Shown: positions 44,891 to 54,968, counted from the stretch's first letter. The stretch is 64,000 nt of DNA from Pelomonas sp. Root1217 (GCF_001425705.1 NZ_LMDC01000001.1:1061072-1125071); one strand, 5' to 3'. Notes: generated by a model from the sequence alone, not told the origin. Translations and numbers: made by a program.

Positions 44891-46441
44891 ATGCTGCGAC
44901 GCCTGCGTATCCAAGCCCGCCTCTGGCTGGCGTTCGCCATCATCCTGGCGATGACGGCGCTGCTGGTTGCTGTCGGTGGCTTCGGTCTGAACGTGTCGCA
45001 GAAGGCCATCCAGGGCATCACGCAGAAGCTCATCCCGACGTCCAACATCACCGTTGCGGCCCGCAGCCACCTGCTGCAGAGCAAGACGGCCACGTCGACC
45101 CTGGTGGCCTCCATCTTCAACAAGGAAGGCATGGCGCGGGCCCGCAAGGAGTGGGACGGCGCCCAGGCGGGTCTGGACAAGGCGATGGACGACTTCGGCA
45201 AGATGACGACCGAAGACAAGGGTCGCGAGGCGCTGGCGAAGTTCCGCGTGCTGATGGCCGACTACCGCAAGGCCGTCAAGCCGGTGGCCGACAAGATCGG
45301 CGCGGATGGCTTCGCCGACGCCCAGTCGGCCTTCGAGGAGATGAAGGCTGCGGACGTCGCCTATGAGCCGGCGCTGTCCATGCTCAACAACATCGAGGCC
45401 GACCTGAAGAAGCGCGGCGATGACATCTTTGCGACGGTGGACAAGCTGGTGGGCAACGTCTTCGTCGGCTTCATCGTCGCCTTCGTTGTATGCGTCATCG
45501 TGGGCGGCGCGCTGGCCGTGCTGATCTCGCGCTCCATCATCGGCCCGCTGGTGGCGGCCAAGCGCTTTGCCGAGCGCATGGCCGGCGGCGACCTGTCACG
45601 AGCCCCCGAGGCTCGTGGCACGGACGAGTCCGCCGAGATGATGCAGGCCCTGGCCGCCATGCAGAAGTCGCTGTCCGAGATCGTCGGCCAGGTGCGCGAA
45701 TCGGCCGAGAGCATCCAGGTCGCCTCCAGCGAGGTGGCCAGCGGCAACATGGACCTGTCCCAGCGCACCGAGCAGACGGCGTCCAACCTGCAGCAGGCGT
45801 CCAGTTCCATGACGGAGTTGACCGGCACCGTCAGCCAGAGCGCCGACTCGGCCATGACGGCCAAGCAGCTCGCCGGCGCGGCCGCCGAGACGGCCGGCCG
45901 CGGTGGTGAGGTCGTGTCGCGCGTCGTCAGCACCATGGGTGAGATCAACAACGCCAGCCGCAAGATCGCCGACATCATCGGCACCATCGACGGCATCGCC
46001 TTCCAGACCAACATCCTGGCGCTGAATGCCGCCGTGGAAGCGGCCCGCGCCGGCGAGCAGGGCCGCGGCTTCGCGGTCGTCGCCGGCGAAGTGCGCTCGC
46101 TGGCCCAGCGTAGCGCCGAGGCGGCGCGCGAGATCAAGGCGCTGATCGGCGCCAGCGTCGAGCGCGTCGAGGCCGGCACCCATCTCGTCAACGACGCCGG
46201 TGCAACCATGACCGACATCGTCGGCTCGGTGCAGCGCGTGACCGACATCATTGGCGAGATCAGCGCCGCCGCCGTCGAGCAGAGCCAGGGGCTGCGCCAG
46301 GTCAATGGCACCGTGACGGAGCTGGACCAGATGACGCAGCAGAACGCCGCGCTGGTGGAGGAGTCCGCCGCGGCGGCTCAGTCGCTGAAGGAGCAGGCGG
46401 TGAGGCTGGCGGGGCTGGTGTCCAGCTTCAAACTGAGCTGA
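44891..46441 (+). CDS. Methyl-accepting chemotaxis protein
   Basis: A 516-residue receptor with membrane segments at about 11-33 and about 195-217, a four-helix-bundle periplasmic part between, HAMP ([23 protein letters not shown]) and a long signalling helix hairpin with the tip [54 protein letters not shown]. There is no C-terminal NWxxF pentapeptide. GAGGAGAA lies just before the ATG. Ligand unknown. Confidence 0.93.
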   Translation: MLRRLRIQARLWLAFAIILAMTALLVAVGGFGLNVSQKAIQGITQKLIPTSNITVAARSHLLQSKTATSTLVASIFNKEGMARARKEWDGAQAGLDKAMDDFGKMTTEDKGREALAKFRVLMADYRKAVKPVADKIGADGFADAQSAFEEMKAADVAYEPALSMLNNIEADLKKRGDDIFATVDKLVGNVFVGFIVAFVVCVIVGGALAVLISRSIIGPLVAAKRFAERMAGGDLSRAPEARGTDESAEMMQALAAMQKSLSEIVGQVRESAESIQVASSEVASGNMDLSQRTEQTASNLQQASSSMTELTGTVSQSADSAMTAKQLAGAAAETAGRGGEVVSRVVSTMGEINNASRKIADIIGTIDGIAFQTNILALNAAVEAARAGEQGRGFAVVAGEVRSLAQRSAEAAREIKALIGASVERVEAGTHLVNDAGATMTDIVGSVQRVTDIIGEISAAAVEQSQGLRQVNGTVTELDQMTQQNAALVEESAAAAQSLKEQAVRLAGLVSSFKLS

Positions 46442-46442
46442 C

Positions 46443-46474
46443 GCCTCGACCGGCAAGCTTGTGCCGGTCGAGGC
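46443..46474 (+). terminator. Hairpin after the chemotaxis receptor
   Basis: GCCTCGACCGGCA, loop AGCTTG, TGCCGGTCGAGGC: a perfect 13-bp stem right after the stop codon. No T run follows, but the stem is strong enough to be a terminator or mRNA end. Confidence 0.65.
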
Positions 46475-46737
46475 GGATGAGCCTTATCGCGGTCAGGCGT
46501 GGACTGCGGCATGGTGCCTTGAGTGGCTGTGTCGCTTCCGCTTCGCAGCGGTCGCTGTCCTTGAACTTTTCGCGCTCACTGGCGGCTTCGTCGCGGCATG
46601 CGGCCATCCGAACTGAGAACCGAACAATATGCTGCCTTGACCAAACCTAAACTGGCAGTAACACGACCCATCCGTCGGACCGAATTCTTGTCATCGGGCT
46701 ACGATTAGAGGGTGGCAAACGAGGGCAAGCAGCGGCG
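46475..46737. other. Non-coding gap before the HNH-NACHT gene
   Basis: No coding frame or RNA gene is seen. It should carry the promoter of the HNH-NACHT gene; TTGACC at about 46636 is a possible -35 element but no good -10 follows. The stretch is richer in A and T than its surroundings. Confidence 0.5.
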
Positions 46738-49700
46738 GTGGCGACACGCGATGACTTTTCCGCAAGGACAAAAAGCACGCTCGCCGGCCGCGCTGGCTAC
46801 GCTTGCTCGAATCCAGACTGCCGGCGTCTGACCGTCGGCGCGGCGGTCGGCAATGACACCAAGGCGGTCAACGTCGGCATTGCAGCGCACATCCGGGCAG
46901 CAGCGCCAGGCGGTCCCCGCTATGACCCGACGCAGTCCGCCGAAGAGCGGCAACACGCATCGAATGGCATCTGGCTGTGCTCGGCGCATGCAAAGCAGAT
47001 TGATGACGATCCTGCTCATTTCACGGTCGACAAACTCAAGAGCTGGAAGAAGCAGGCGGAGGAAACATCGGCCCTCGCAATCCTCACCTTGCAAGCGCCC
47101 GATGCGAGTGCGTGGCAGCACGAAGCCGCACCGTCGAGTTTCGAACTGGCGCAACGGCTCGGTCTCGCGCCACAGGACACCGTCGAGTCTGTAACGCCGC
47201 GACTGCGGGCCGCCGCTGCACGAGACCTCGACGCGTTTGTCGCTGCGCTGAAGTCTCCTGTTGGCGCAATCGCGCTTGGGCTGCGACTGATCGAAGCCGA
47301 GCGTGTCACGCCGTTTGAAGCTGCCGGACTCGCCGCCGCGTTTGGGACATTCAACGAGATCGCTGTCGTCGCCCCGCCTGGCATGGGAAAGACGACGACG
47401 CTTCTACAGGTCGTCCGCAGCATTGGGACCAACGAGACCCTTGTCGCGGCCTTCATACCGCTGAGCGAATGGTCTGCGCAGGGCCAAACATTGCTGCAGT
47501 CCATCGTTCGGCGGGCCGCGTTCGCAGGGGAGCGCGAGGAGCATTTGAAACTTCTCGCTGGCGCGGGCCGCTTGGTCCTATGCATGGATGGATGGAACGA
47601 GCTGGATACGTCGTCGCGCAGGCGACTGCGTTCTGAGATTCAAGGCATGCAGCGTGACTACCCGGACCTCGGGATCGTGATGAGCACGCGCGTTCAGGCA
47701 CTGGATGTGCCGATCTCGGGCCCGGTGGTCGAAATTGAACCGTTGTCGGAAGCACAACAGCTGGCTATCGCGCGCGCTTACCGCGGCGAGGCCGGGGAGG
47801 GTTTGCTCGATCAGGCCTGGCGAACGCCCGGGTTGCGCGATCTTGTCGCGATCCCGCTGTACCTAACGAAACTCCTCACGGACACGCCAGACGGAAAGCT
47901 GCCCACTACAAAAGAGGAAGTGCTGCGCCTCTTCGTTGCTGAAATTGACCGCGCCGCCGCCGCGCACGAAGTCTTGGGCAGCGTCGCGGCGGGACTCCAT
48001 AGAGAGATGTTGTCGGCCATAGCCATCGACGCGACCATGGCGGACAGCGTCACCGTGTCGGACCGTCGTGCCAAGAGCGTGATAAGCGATGTAGCGGGCC
48101 GCCTTGTCCGCGAAGGCCAGATGGCGGCGCCACAGCCCGATGCCGTCCTGGCGGCTCTTGTCAGCCACCACCTGCTGGTCCGCACCGCGAGCGGCGTCGA
48201 GTTTCAGCACCAACAGTTTCAAGAGTGGTTCGCCTCACATGAGGTCGAAGCACTCATGCGGGCCGCTGGAGGCGGCAATGCCGAGGCCCGCCAGCGCATG
48301 CGAATCGACGTCCTCGATGCGCACGCGTGGGAAGAGGCGGTGCTGTTTGCATGCGAGAGGGCTTCGCGTGGAGACGCTGACGGTGTCGCGGGCGCCGCCA
48401 CCCTCGTTCTCGAAGCGCTCACCATTGACCCGATGCTTGCCGCCGAGGCGATCTATCGAGGCTCGGACGCGCTTTGGACTGCCGTCAAGGATCGCGTGGT
48501 CGAGTTTGCTGGCCGCTGGCACACCCCCAAGGAAATCGACCGCGCGGTCCGGTTCATGATCAAGACCGGCCGCACCGAGTTCTCGGACATTCTGTGGTCA
48601 TTCATAGCGGACCCGGACGATCAGGTGTATCTGGAGGCGATGCGCGCCGGCGGCCGCTTCCGGCCTTCTGTTTTAGGAAGCGAAATAGCCGGCCGAATCT
48701 CCGAGCTGCCACCCAAGCATAGGTCGCACCTGCTATCTGAGCTGGTGATGTACGGCGGTATCGAGGGTATCGAGATCGCCACAAGCATCGCCTTGTCCGA
48801 CGAGGACACCGACGTGAAGACCAGCATCGCGGAATCACTGCATTTCCGACAGGCAAATCGCCAAATGCAGCGCCTGATGACCGCGGCGCCGCGTGAAGTC
48901 TGGCAGGCGCTCGCGCGGAAGGGATATGCGGAGGATTCACTGCCGACCGGGCTTGTGGAGCGTGTGCGCCAGGAAGCCGCTCAGTTGGCACAGGAAGAGC
49001 AAAGTGCCGCGCGGAAACTGCGCGCGCTGCTGCGCCGGAAAGACGATCGGCAGGCCGTGGCGGCGGCAATTAAGCCCTTGATCGAGATGGGCGACTTCAG
49101 CGACAAGGAAGAACGCGCCTGGAGTGCAATCGACGAAGCCGGCCGGCTCTACCCCGAAGAAGTCAGGGCTGCGCTTCTTGGCCGGCTGGAACGGCGACTT
49201 CCATTCCCCTTCCGTACCGAGGAACTGCTCCGCGGTAGCGATGTCATCGTTGACGACGGGCCGATCGTCGAACTCGCGCTAGAGGCCGGCAGCGAGACGC
49301 AACTCTCAAACGCTGCGGCGGGGCTTCTCGGCCCCGCCACGACCGGCAAGCTCATTGACGCGCTGCCTGGCATGCGCGAACAGCTCAAGCTGACGCCGCC
49401 TGGGATCTCCTACGATGAATACCATCGCGTTCAGGGCCTCATCGCGTTGACGCCAGTGGAGTCCTTCATGGCGGCCATGCTGGCACGCGCAGCAACTTCA
49501 GATCCGACGAGCATCAGGCACTTGGCTGCTCTCATAGCGCGGCACGGCGGAAGTGGGGATGATGGCCGCTTGGACCTCAGTGATGCCTCTCGCGACCCAT
49601 TGATCGCGATCGTCCGAAAGTGGGTCGACGTGCTGCTCGCGGATGAAAGTTCCCCGCGGAGCATCCTCGGCGAAGTTGCGCGTGCCATCGAGAGGCTGGC

Positions 49701-51210
49701 CGCTCCGGAGCTGGCGGAGCCGCTTGCGCGCATGCTGGCCCGCGACCTGAAGCAATGGCGCCAGCAGCGTGAAGAGCGCGCCGCGGCGTGGGCACACGGC
49801 AAGCACGATCCCGCGTCAGAAGCCTCTCACTCTTGGGCCTTGCAATATGCGCGCGCGTTTGTCGCGATCGGTGACGATCAAGCAATCGCGACATTGCAGT
49901 CCTATCTCATGGATGCCGGCCATGGCGGGTTCGGGATCGACGCCGCAGGGGCGCTGTGTGCGATTGGGCAGCGACAGCTGGGGATGACAGACGAAACGCC
50001 CTTCGGAGGACCGCCGGCGTTCTCCAATGTGCGGGCGAGGCGATTTGAGCGGCAGGGCTCGGCGACCCTGGCGACCTCGCCGATCGCAGAAGCGATCTTT
50101 GGCGCTGTGGACAGGCTGCTGCGAAATGCCGCAGACGGGGAAGCACAGGCCCACGCGCTACAGCTTGCAGCTATAGGCGTGGGCCTACCGTACGGTGACA
50201 AGCACGCCGCCATAGATCAGCTGAAACGACTGACACAGCCATACAGCAAGAAGCTCCGGTTCTTCACGGCCCTTGTCAACGCGGGCGAATCGATTGAAGC
50301 CCAGTTGATCGTCGAAAGCATCGATGCGTTGCTGGAGGACGCGAAGACCAAGCCCTGGCTCCTGGAGCAGAGCCAGGGCGAGATCGATCGTTGGCTGTTG
50401 CTGTTGCCGTTCACCAGCCGACCAGAGGCGACGCTCGAAGTGCTCGCGCGCCTGCAACCCCACGTCCGGCTGCCATGGCGTCTTCGCCCGTTGCTGTCGG
50501 CTTTGGGGTTTGCCCCGTCCGACACGGCCGAGCAGATTTTGCTGGGATTGGCGAAGGAGGACCCACGCGTCCTGTCCGAGTACGACTGGTTTGCCGCTTT
50601 GGAGAAGCGGGACACACTGTCGTCCCTCCGCATGCTGCTTGACCTGATCTGCGATGGCGAAGCGGTGGGCGAGGGGAGGCGGCCAGACACCTGGACGTTT
50701 GGCCGAAGGCTTGCTGCCGGAATGCAGTGCCATCCAGCGTTCCGTGCCGACGTGTATGCGCGGTTGGCATCCGGCGTTGCACCGCCGGCGATGGAGGTCT
50801 TGGAATACGCCGTGGCGGAAACGCCCGACGAGGCCGGCGTCATGCTCCTTGTCGAAAGCCACGTCGCGACCGGAAGAGTTTTCAGCGGCACGCTCGATTC
50901 GGCGATCGAAAATCTTGTCGTCGAGCGGCGGCCCCTATCAGATTGGGCCGGCGCATACGAACAGATCAGTACACCCGCGCCTTCACTACGAAAGCGCCTT
51001 TTCGAGCTATCGCGCACCGAGACCGGAATCGAATCCAGCCTTGCGCTGGGGTGCCTGGTCCGCATCGATGAACTTCGGGACATGTATGGCGTAGCTCCGG
51101 GGGAGACGCGCCACCCGGACATCGCAACTGGCGCGCCCTGGCCAACGCTGCCAGTCCTAAGCGTGGCCCCCGGCGACCAAACAGTGAAGCACTGCTGGAA
51201 GACACCATGA
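46738..51210 (+). CDS. HNH nuclease - NACHT NTPase - helical repeat protein (NLR-like)
   Basis: A 1,490-residue protein. Residues 1-110 form an HNH-type zinc nuclease module: Cys23 and Cys28 (CSNPDC), His51 (AAHI), Asn76 (NGIWLC, with Cys81) and His84 (HAKQID), the arrangement also found at the N-terminus of defence effectors such as Cap5. A NACHT/STAND NTPase follows: Walker A APPGMGKTT at 212-220, Walker B LVLCMDGWNEL at 279-289, and MSTR (315-318) as sensor 1. The last 1,000 or so residues are helical and look like HEAT/TPR-type repeats, as in NLR sensors. Start is GTG at 46738 without a strong ribosome site. It is a single gene between unrelated housekeeping genes. Proposed role: phage sensing and abortive DNA cleavage (inference). 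Confidence 0.82.
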   Translation: MATRDDFSARTKSTLAGRAGYACSNPDCRRLTVGAAVGNDTKAVNVGIAAHIRAAAPGGPRYDPTQSAEERQHASNGIWLCSAHAKQIDDDPAHFTVDKLKSWKKQAEETSALAILTLQAPDASAWQHEAAPSSFELAQRLGLAPQDTVESVTPRLRAAAARDLDAFVAALKSPVGAIALGLRLIEAERVTPFEAAGLAAAFGTFNEIAVVAPPGMGKTTTLLQVVRSIGTNETLVAAFIPLSEWSAQGQTLLQSIVRRAAFAGEREEHLKLLAGAGRLVLCMDGWNELDTSSRRRLRSEIQGMQRDYPDLGIVMSTRVQALDVPISGPVVEIEPLSEAQQLAIARAYRGEAGEGLLDQAWRTPGLRDLVAIPLYLTKLLTDTPDGKLPTTKEEVLRLFVAEIDRAAAAHEVLGSVAAGLHREMLSAIAIDATMADSVTVSDRRAKSVISDVAGRLVREGQMAAPQPDAVLAALVSHHLLVRTASGVEFQHQQFQEWFASHEVEALMRAAGGGNAEARQRMRIDVLDAHAWEEAVLFACERASRGDADGVAGAATLVLEALTIDPMLAAEAIYRGSDALWTAVKDRVVEFAGRWHTPKEIDRAVRFMIKTGRTEFSDILWSFIADPDDQVYLEAMRAGGRFRPSVLGSEIAGRISELPPKHRSHLLSELVMYGGIEGIEIATSIALSDEDTDVKTSIAESLHFRQANRQMQRLMTAAPREVWQALARKGYAEDSLPTGLVERVRQEAAQLAQEEQSAARKLRALLRRKDDRQAVAAAIKPLIEMGDFSDKEERAWSAIDEAGRLYPEEVRAALLGRLERRLPFPFRTEELLRGSDVIVDDGPIVELALEAGSETQLSNAAAGLLGPATTGKLIDALPGMREQLKLTPPGISYDEYHRVQGLIALTPVESFMAAMLARAATSDPTSIRHLAALIARHGGSGDDGRLDLSDASRDPLIAIVRKWVDVLLADESSPRSILGEVARAIERLAAPELAEPLARMLARDLKQWRQQREERAAAWAHGKHDPASEASHSWALQYARAFVAIGDDQAIATLQSYLMDAGHGGFGIDAAGALCAIGQRQLGMTDETPFGGPPAFSNVRARRFERQGSATLATSPIAEAIFGAVDRLLRNAADGEAQAHALQLAAIGVGLPYGDKHAAIDQLKRLTQPYSKKLRFFTALVNAGESIEAQLIVESIDALLEDAKTKPWLLEQSQGEIDRWLLLLPFTSRPEATLEVLARLQPHVRLPWRLRPLLSALGFAPSDTAEQILLGLAKEDPRVLSEYDWFAALEKRDTLSSLRMLLDLICDGEAVGEGRRPDTWTFGRRLAAGMQCHPAFRADVYARLASGVAPPAMEVLEYAVAETPDEAGVMLLVESHVATGRVFSGTLDSAIENLVVERRPLSDWAGAYEQISTPAPSLRKRLFELSRTETGIESSLALGCLVRIDELRDMYGVAPGETRHPDIATGAPWPTLPVLSVAPGDQTVKHCWKTP

Positions 51211-51231
51211 AATCCAGCTCTGAGTGAAAGC

Positions 51232-51246
51232 CGTCACTGGGTGACG
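51232..51246. terminator. Small hairpin between the HNH-NACHT gene and cobA
   Basis: CGTCAC-TGG-GTGACG is a perfect 6-bp stem in the 106-base gap between the convergent genes; no T run. A weak terminator candidate. Confidence 0.3.
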
Positions 51247-51316
51247 TTGAAGCGAGTGTCCGTACCCAGCCTGAAGCGGCTGCCCGCAGCTTGGCGATCA
51301 GTCTCGGGTGAACGCC

Positions 51317-52069
51317 TCAGCCTACGTTGCGCTCGCTGTGCTGCATGGCATCGAGCGCGGCGTGTGCGGCTACCTCGCCGATGACCAGCAACGCCGGGCT
51401 CTTCAGCCCCTTGCGGGCGATGCAGTCCTGCAGCCCGGCCAACGTCGTCACCGCATGGCGTTGCTGGGCTGTATGCGCAGCGCTGACGATGGCCGCCGGC
51501 AGTTCAGCCTTCAAGCCGGCGGCAATCAGCTTGGCGGTGATGTCGGCCGCGCGGGCCACGCCCATGTAGATGACCAGCGTCAGACCCGTGCGGGCCAGGG
51601 CCGCCCAATCGGGCTCGGCACGGCCCTCGCCGGGGTGGCCGGTGACGAGGATGACGCCGGGCGAAGCGCGGCGGTCCGTGACCGGGATGCCGACGGCGGC
51701 GGGGCCGGCGATGCCGCTGGTCAGGCCGCTGACGACTTCCACTTCCAGGCCCGCCTCGCGCAACGCGTCGACCTCCTCGCCGCCGCGACCGAAGACAAAG
51801 GGGTCGCCGCCCTTCAGGCGCACGACGCGATGGCCGGCGCGGGCTTCGCGGATCATCAGCGCGTGGATGAAGTGCTGGTCCGTCGAGATGCAACCGCCGC
51901 GCTTGCCGACGCGCAGCAAGCGGCCCTTCACAAGCGCCAGCACGCGTGGGTCGACGAGGTCGTCGGCAAGGACGACATCGGCGGCTTCGATGCGCTTCAA
52001 GGCGCGGACGGTCAGCAGTTCCGGATCACCGGGGCCGGCGCCGACGAGCGAGACAACATGGGAGCTCAT
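51317..52069 (-). CDS. cobA: Uroporphyrinogen-III C-methyltransferase
   Basis: A 250-residue SUMT. It has VSLVGAGPGDPELLTVRALKRIEAADVVLADDLV, then VVRLKGGDPFVFGRGGEEVDAL and VSGLTSGIAGPAAVGIPVTDR, the core motifs of the family. It makes precorrin-2, the precursor of sirohaem, the cofactor needed by nitrite reductase NirB in the same operon. Its start overlaps the nasA stop (ATGA). Last gene of the nirB operon. Confidence 0.96.
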   Translation of the reverse strand: MSSHVVSLVGAGPGDPELLTVRALKRIEAADVVLADDLVDPRVLALVKGRLLRVGKRGGCISTDQHFIHALMIREARAGHRVVRLKGGDPFVFGRGGEEVDALREAGLEVEVVSGLTSGIAGPAAVGIPVTDRRASPGVILVTGHPGEGRAEPDWAALARTGLTLVIYMGVARAADITAKLIAAGLKAELPAAIVSAAHTAQQRHAVTTLAGLQDCIARKGLKSPALLVIGEVAAHAALDAMQHSERNVG

Positions 52070-54807
52070 GCGGGTACCTCTTCAGGAGTCGTGGCGACCA
52101 GGCGGCGCAGCGCGGGCAGGCAGGAGCCGCACTGGGTGCCGCAGCGCTTTTCGCCCTGCAATTGCGACAGGCGTTCGGCCGGGCTGCCACTGCAGCGGGT
52201 CAGCGTCAGGCGGATGACGTCCTCACGCACGTCGAAGCAGTTGCAGACCTGCGGACTGGCGGCCACCGTATTGGTGGGCGGCGCGCCGGGAGATAGCAGC
52301 CAGCGGCCGACTGTCGACGCCGCGGTGCGCTCGCGCCATAGGTCGACCAGCCAGACGCCTTCGTCATGCTGGCCCACGCGCAGCAGGGCTTGCAGCGGTG
52401 CCGCCTGCAGGTCATCGCCGTCGAGATTGAGCAGGCGCAGTCGGCCACGCTGGGCGTCGGCGTAGCGCAGCACGGCGGGGCTGTTCAGGCCGAGCACGGC
52501 GGCGAGTTCGTCGACGAGCTCGGGCGCGGGCGCCTCGGCACAGGCGGCCTCGAAGGCCCAGCCGACCTGTTCCCCCCTGGCCGGCTCGGGCAGGCAGTGC
52601 GCATAACCGAAGCGCGGCATCAGCGCGCGCAGCTGCTCGCGCAGACGCGGGCCGTCCTCGGGTGCGACCCAGGCGCAGGCGCTGAGGCGCCAGGGCAGGT
52701 CGGCGGGCTCGATGGCGACGGCGCTGAACTTCAGCTCGGGCTGCTTGGAGTCGGGGCAGAAAGCGCCTTGCGTGACGGCGTTGACGCCGAACTGGGCGCC
52801 GATGAACTCGTCGCCCCAGTGCATGGCGATGTCGGCGCCGGCCAGCGGCACGTTCTGGTCGAGCTTGAGGGGCAGCACCAGTTCGCCGCGGCGCGAACGT
52901 ACGTGCACGAGTTCACCGTCGGCCAGCTTGCGGCGCGCGGCGTCGCTCGGATGGATGCGCACCAGCGGCTTGCCTTCGTGGGCGAACAGGCGCGGCACGC
53001 TGCCGCTGCGGCTCATGCCGTGCCACTGGTCGCGCATGCGGCCGGTGGTCAGAGCAAACGGCCGCTTCGGCGTGGCGGTCTCGGCGGTGGCTTGATAAGG
53101 CTTGGTGATGAAGCGCGCGCGACCGTCGGCCGTGGCAAAGCGGCCATCGGTGTAGAGGCGTGCCGTCGGGCCGTTGACAAAGGGCCATTGCTGCGGGCCT
53201 TCGGTATCCAGCGTGGCCCAGGACAGGCCGGTGATGTCGAGATCGCGGCCGCGCGTGGCCTCGCGGTGCTCGAGCCACAGGTCTTCGGAAGTCGTTGCAG
53301 TGATGCGCGACGGGCGGCCCAGGCCGGCGTCGATCAACGTGGCGATGTCGCGCGCGATGCGCCAGTCGGCGCGGGACTCACCAGCTGCCGGCACGGCCGG
53401 GCGCACGCGGCTGATGCGGCGCTCGCTGTTGGTGACGGTGCCTTCCTTCTCGCCCCACGTCGCAGCGGGCAGCAGATAGTCGGCGTACTTGGCCGTGGCC
53501 GTGTGGGCGAATGCCTCCTGCAGGATGACGAGTTCGCAGCGCTCCAGCGCCTTGCGGACCGTCGCCTGGTCGGGCATGGACTGGGCGGGGTTGGTGCAGG
53601 CAATCCACAGCGCCTTGATCTCACCGCGGGCGGCGGCCTCGAACATCTCGACGGCCGTGTGGCCGCGCTTGCCCGGCAGGCCAGGCACGCCCCACAGTGA
53701 TTCGATCTCCGCCCAATCTTCGGCCCTGCCCGGGTCGCGATGGCCAGGCAGCAGCGTCGCCATGCCGCCACTCTCGCGGCCGCCCATGGCGTTCGGTTGG
53801 CCCGTCAGCGAGAAGGGGCCGGCGCCGGGCTTGCCGATCTGACCGGTGGCCAGGTGCAGGTTGATCAACGCCGTGTTCTTGGCCGTGCCGCTGCTGCTCT
53901 GGTTCAGGCCTTGGCAATACAGGCTGAGGGACGACGGCGAGGTCGCGAACCATTCAGCCGCCTGCCAGATGTCGGCTTCCTTCACGCCGCAGACCTGGGC
54001 GGCGCGCGAGGGCGCCCAGTCGCGCACCAGTTCCTTCAGCGCGTCAAAGCCCTCGGTGGAGTTGGCGATGAAGTCGCCGGCCGTCCAGCCCTGCCAAATG
54101 ACGGCATGCAGCAGGCCGTGGCATAGCGCCACGTCGGTGCCGGAGCGGATCTGCAGGTGCAGGTCGGCGAGCTCGGCCGTCTCGGTGCGGCGGGGGTCGA
54201 TGACGATGAGTTTGTGGCCCGGCTTGTTCGCGCGCGCCGCTTCCAGGCGGCGGAACAGGATGGGATGGGCCCAGGCCGGGTTGGCGCCGCTGATCAGCAC
54301 GCAGTCCGCCAGCTCGATGTCCTCGTAGCTGCAGGGCGGCGCGTCGGCGCCCAGGGCCTGCTTGTAGCCGACCACGGCCGAACTCATGCACAGCCGTGAG
54401 TTGGAGTCGATGTGCGGCGTGCCGATGACGGCGCGGGCCAGCTTGTTGAAGGCGTGGTAGTCCTCGGTCAGCAACTGGCCGGAGATGTAGACGCCGATGG
54501 ACTCGGGGCCGTGTTCGTCGCGGATGGCCAGCAGCTTGTCGGCGATCTCGCGGTTGGCTGCGGCCCAGCTGATGGCCTCGGCCTGGCCGCCGCGCGCGGC
54601 GCGTCGCATCGGCTCACGCAGGCGCTGGTGCTGGATGACGACAGGCGTGGCCGTCAGGTGCAGGTTGGTGCCCTTGGTGCAGAGCCGGCCGAAGTTGGCC
54701 GGATGGTCGGGGTCGCCGCGCACGCCGGTGATCTGCGTGCCGTCATGCTCGATGACGACCCCGCAACCCACGCCGCAATAGGGGCAGGTGGATTTCGTTT
54801 CCTTCAT
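52066..54807 (-). CDS. nasA: Assimilatory nitrate reductase, catalytic subunit
   Basis: A 913-residue cytoplasmic molybdoenzyme. The N-terminus has the [4Fe-4S] motif CPYCGVGCG (Cys8, 11, 15) with a fourth Cys in RLCTKGTNL. Molybdopterin-binding segments such as GANPAWAHPILFRRLEAA and LTGQPNAMGGRESGGMATLLPGHRD are present, and the C-terminus ends with a BFD-like [2Fe-2S] domain (VCNCFDV...CGTQCGSC). It reduces nitrate to nitrite. The ATG at 54807 directly precedes the cluster motif and overlaps the stop of a leader ORF. Confidence 0.95.
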   Translation of the reverse strand: MKETKSTCPYCGVGCGVVIEHDGTQITGVRGDPDHPANFGRLCTKGTNLHLTATPVVIQHQRLREPMRRAARGGQAEAISWAAANREIADKLLAIRDEHGPESIGVYISGQLLTEDYHAFNKLARAVIGTPHIDSNSRLCMSSAVVGYKQALGADAPPCSYEDIELADCVLISGANPAWAHPILFRRLEAARANKPGHKLIVIDPRRTETAELADLHLQIRSGTDVALCHGLLHAVIWQGWTAGDFIANSTEGFDALKELVRDWAPSRAAQVCGVKEADIWQAAEWFATSPSSLSLYCQGLNQSSSGTAKNTALINLHLATGQIGKPGAGPFSLTGQPNAMGGRESGGMATLLPGHRDPGRAEDWAEIESLWGVPGLPGKRGHTAVEMFEAAARGEIKALWIACTNPAQSMPDQATVRKALERCELVILQEAFAHTATAKYADYLLPAATWGEKEGTVTNSERRISRVRPAVPAAGESRADWRIARDIATLIDAGLGRPSRITATTSEDLWLEHREATRGRDLDITGLSWATLDTEGPQQWPFVNGPTARLYTDGRFATADGRARFITKPYQATAETATPKRPFALTTGRMRDQWHGMSRSGSVPRLFAHEGKPLVRIHPSDAARRKLADGELVHVRSRRGELVLPLKLDQNVPLAGADIAMHWGDEFIGAQFGVNAVTQGAFCPDSKQPELKFSAVAIEPADLPWRLSACAWVAPEDGPRLREQLRALMPRFGYAHCLPEPARGEQVGWAFEAACAEAPAPELVDELAAVLGLNSPAVLRYADAQRGRLRLLNLDGDDLQAAPLQALLRVGQHDEGVWLVDLWRERTAASTVGRWLLSPGAPPTNTVAASPQVCNCFDVREDVIRLTLTRCSGSPAERLSQLQGEKRCGTQCGSCLPALRRLVATTPEEVPA

Positions 54808-54938
54808 CGCCGTACCCCTTCGTTGCAGAGCCCCTCGCTTGGCGAGGGGACGAGAGGGGAGTGCTTCATATGCCCGCATAGCGGATCGCGCTTCGGCGCG
54901 CATCCGCAACGGGGACAGGTGGACTTTGTCTCTTTCAT
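54804..54938 (-). CDS. 44-residue leader ORF copying the nasA N-terminus
   Basis: An ATG opens a frame reading MKETKSTCPRCGC and continues to a TGA that overlaps the nasA ATG (ATGA). The first nine residues equal those of nasA (MKETKSTCPYCG). The DNA differs at silent third positions (AAA/AAG, GAG/GAA, ACA/ACG, AAG/AAA, TGT/TGC), apart from one Tyr/Arg codon. It has five Cys and contains a hairpin. It may be the stub of a displaced nasA-like gene, kept as a coupled leader that sets nasA translation. It starts 30 bases after nirD ends. Confidence 0.55.
   Translation of the reverse strand: MKETKSTCPRCGCAPKRDPLCGHMKHSPLVPSPSEGLCNEGVRR
54831..54849 (-). promoter_or_regulatory. Hairpin just before nasA
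   Basis: CCCCTCGC-CAA-GCGAGGGG (8-bp stem, 3-base loop) lies 24 bases before the nasA ATG, inside the leader ORF. Ribosomes translating the leader would melt it, which could couple the two. Confidence 0.45.
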
Positions 54939-54968
54939 GTTCTTCTAGCTCGGCTGAATCGTCAGCCT

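Noticed and set aside
46738-51210. Reading the HNH-NACHT locus as a mobile island
   Set aside because: No integrase, transposase, tRNA or flanking direct repeat is visible on either side, so only the gene itself can be called unusual.
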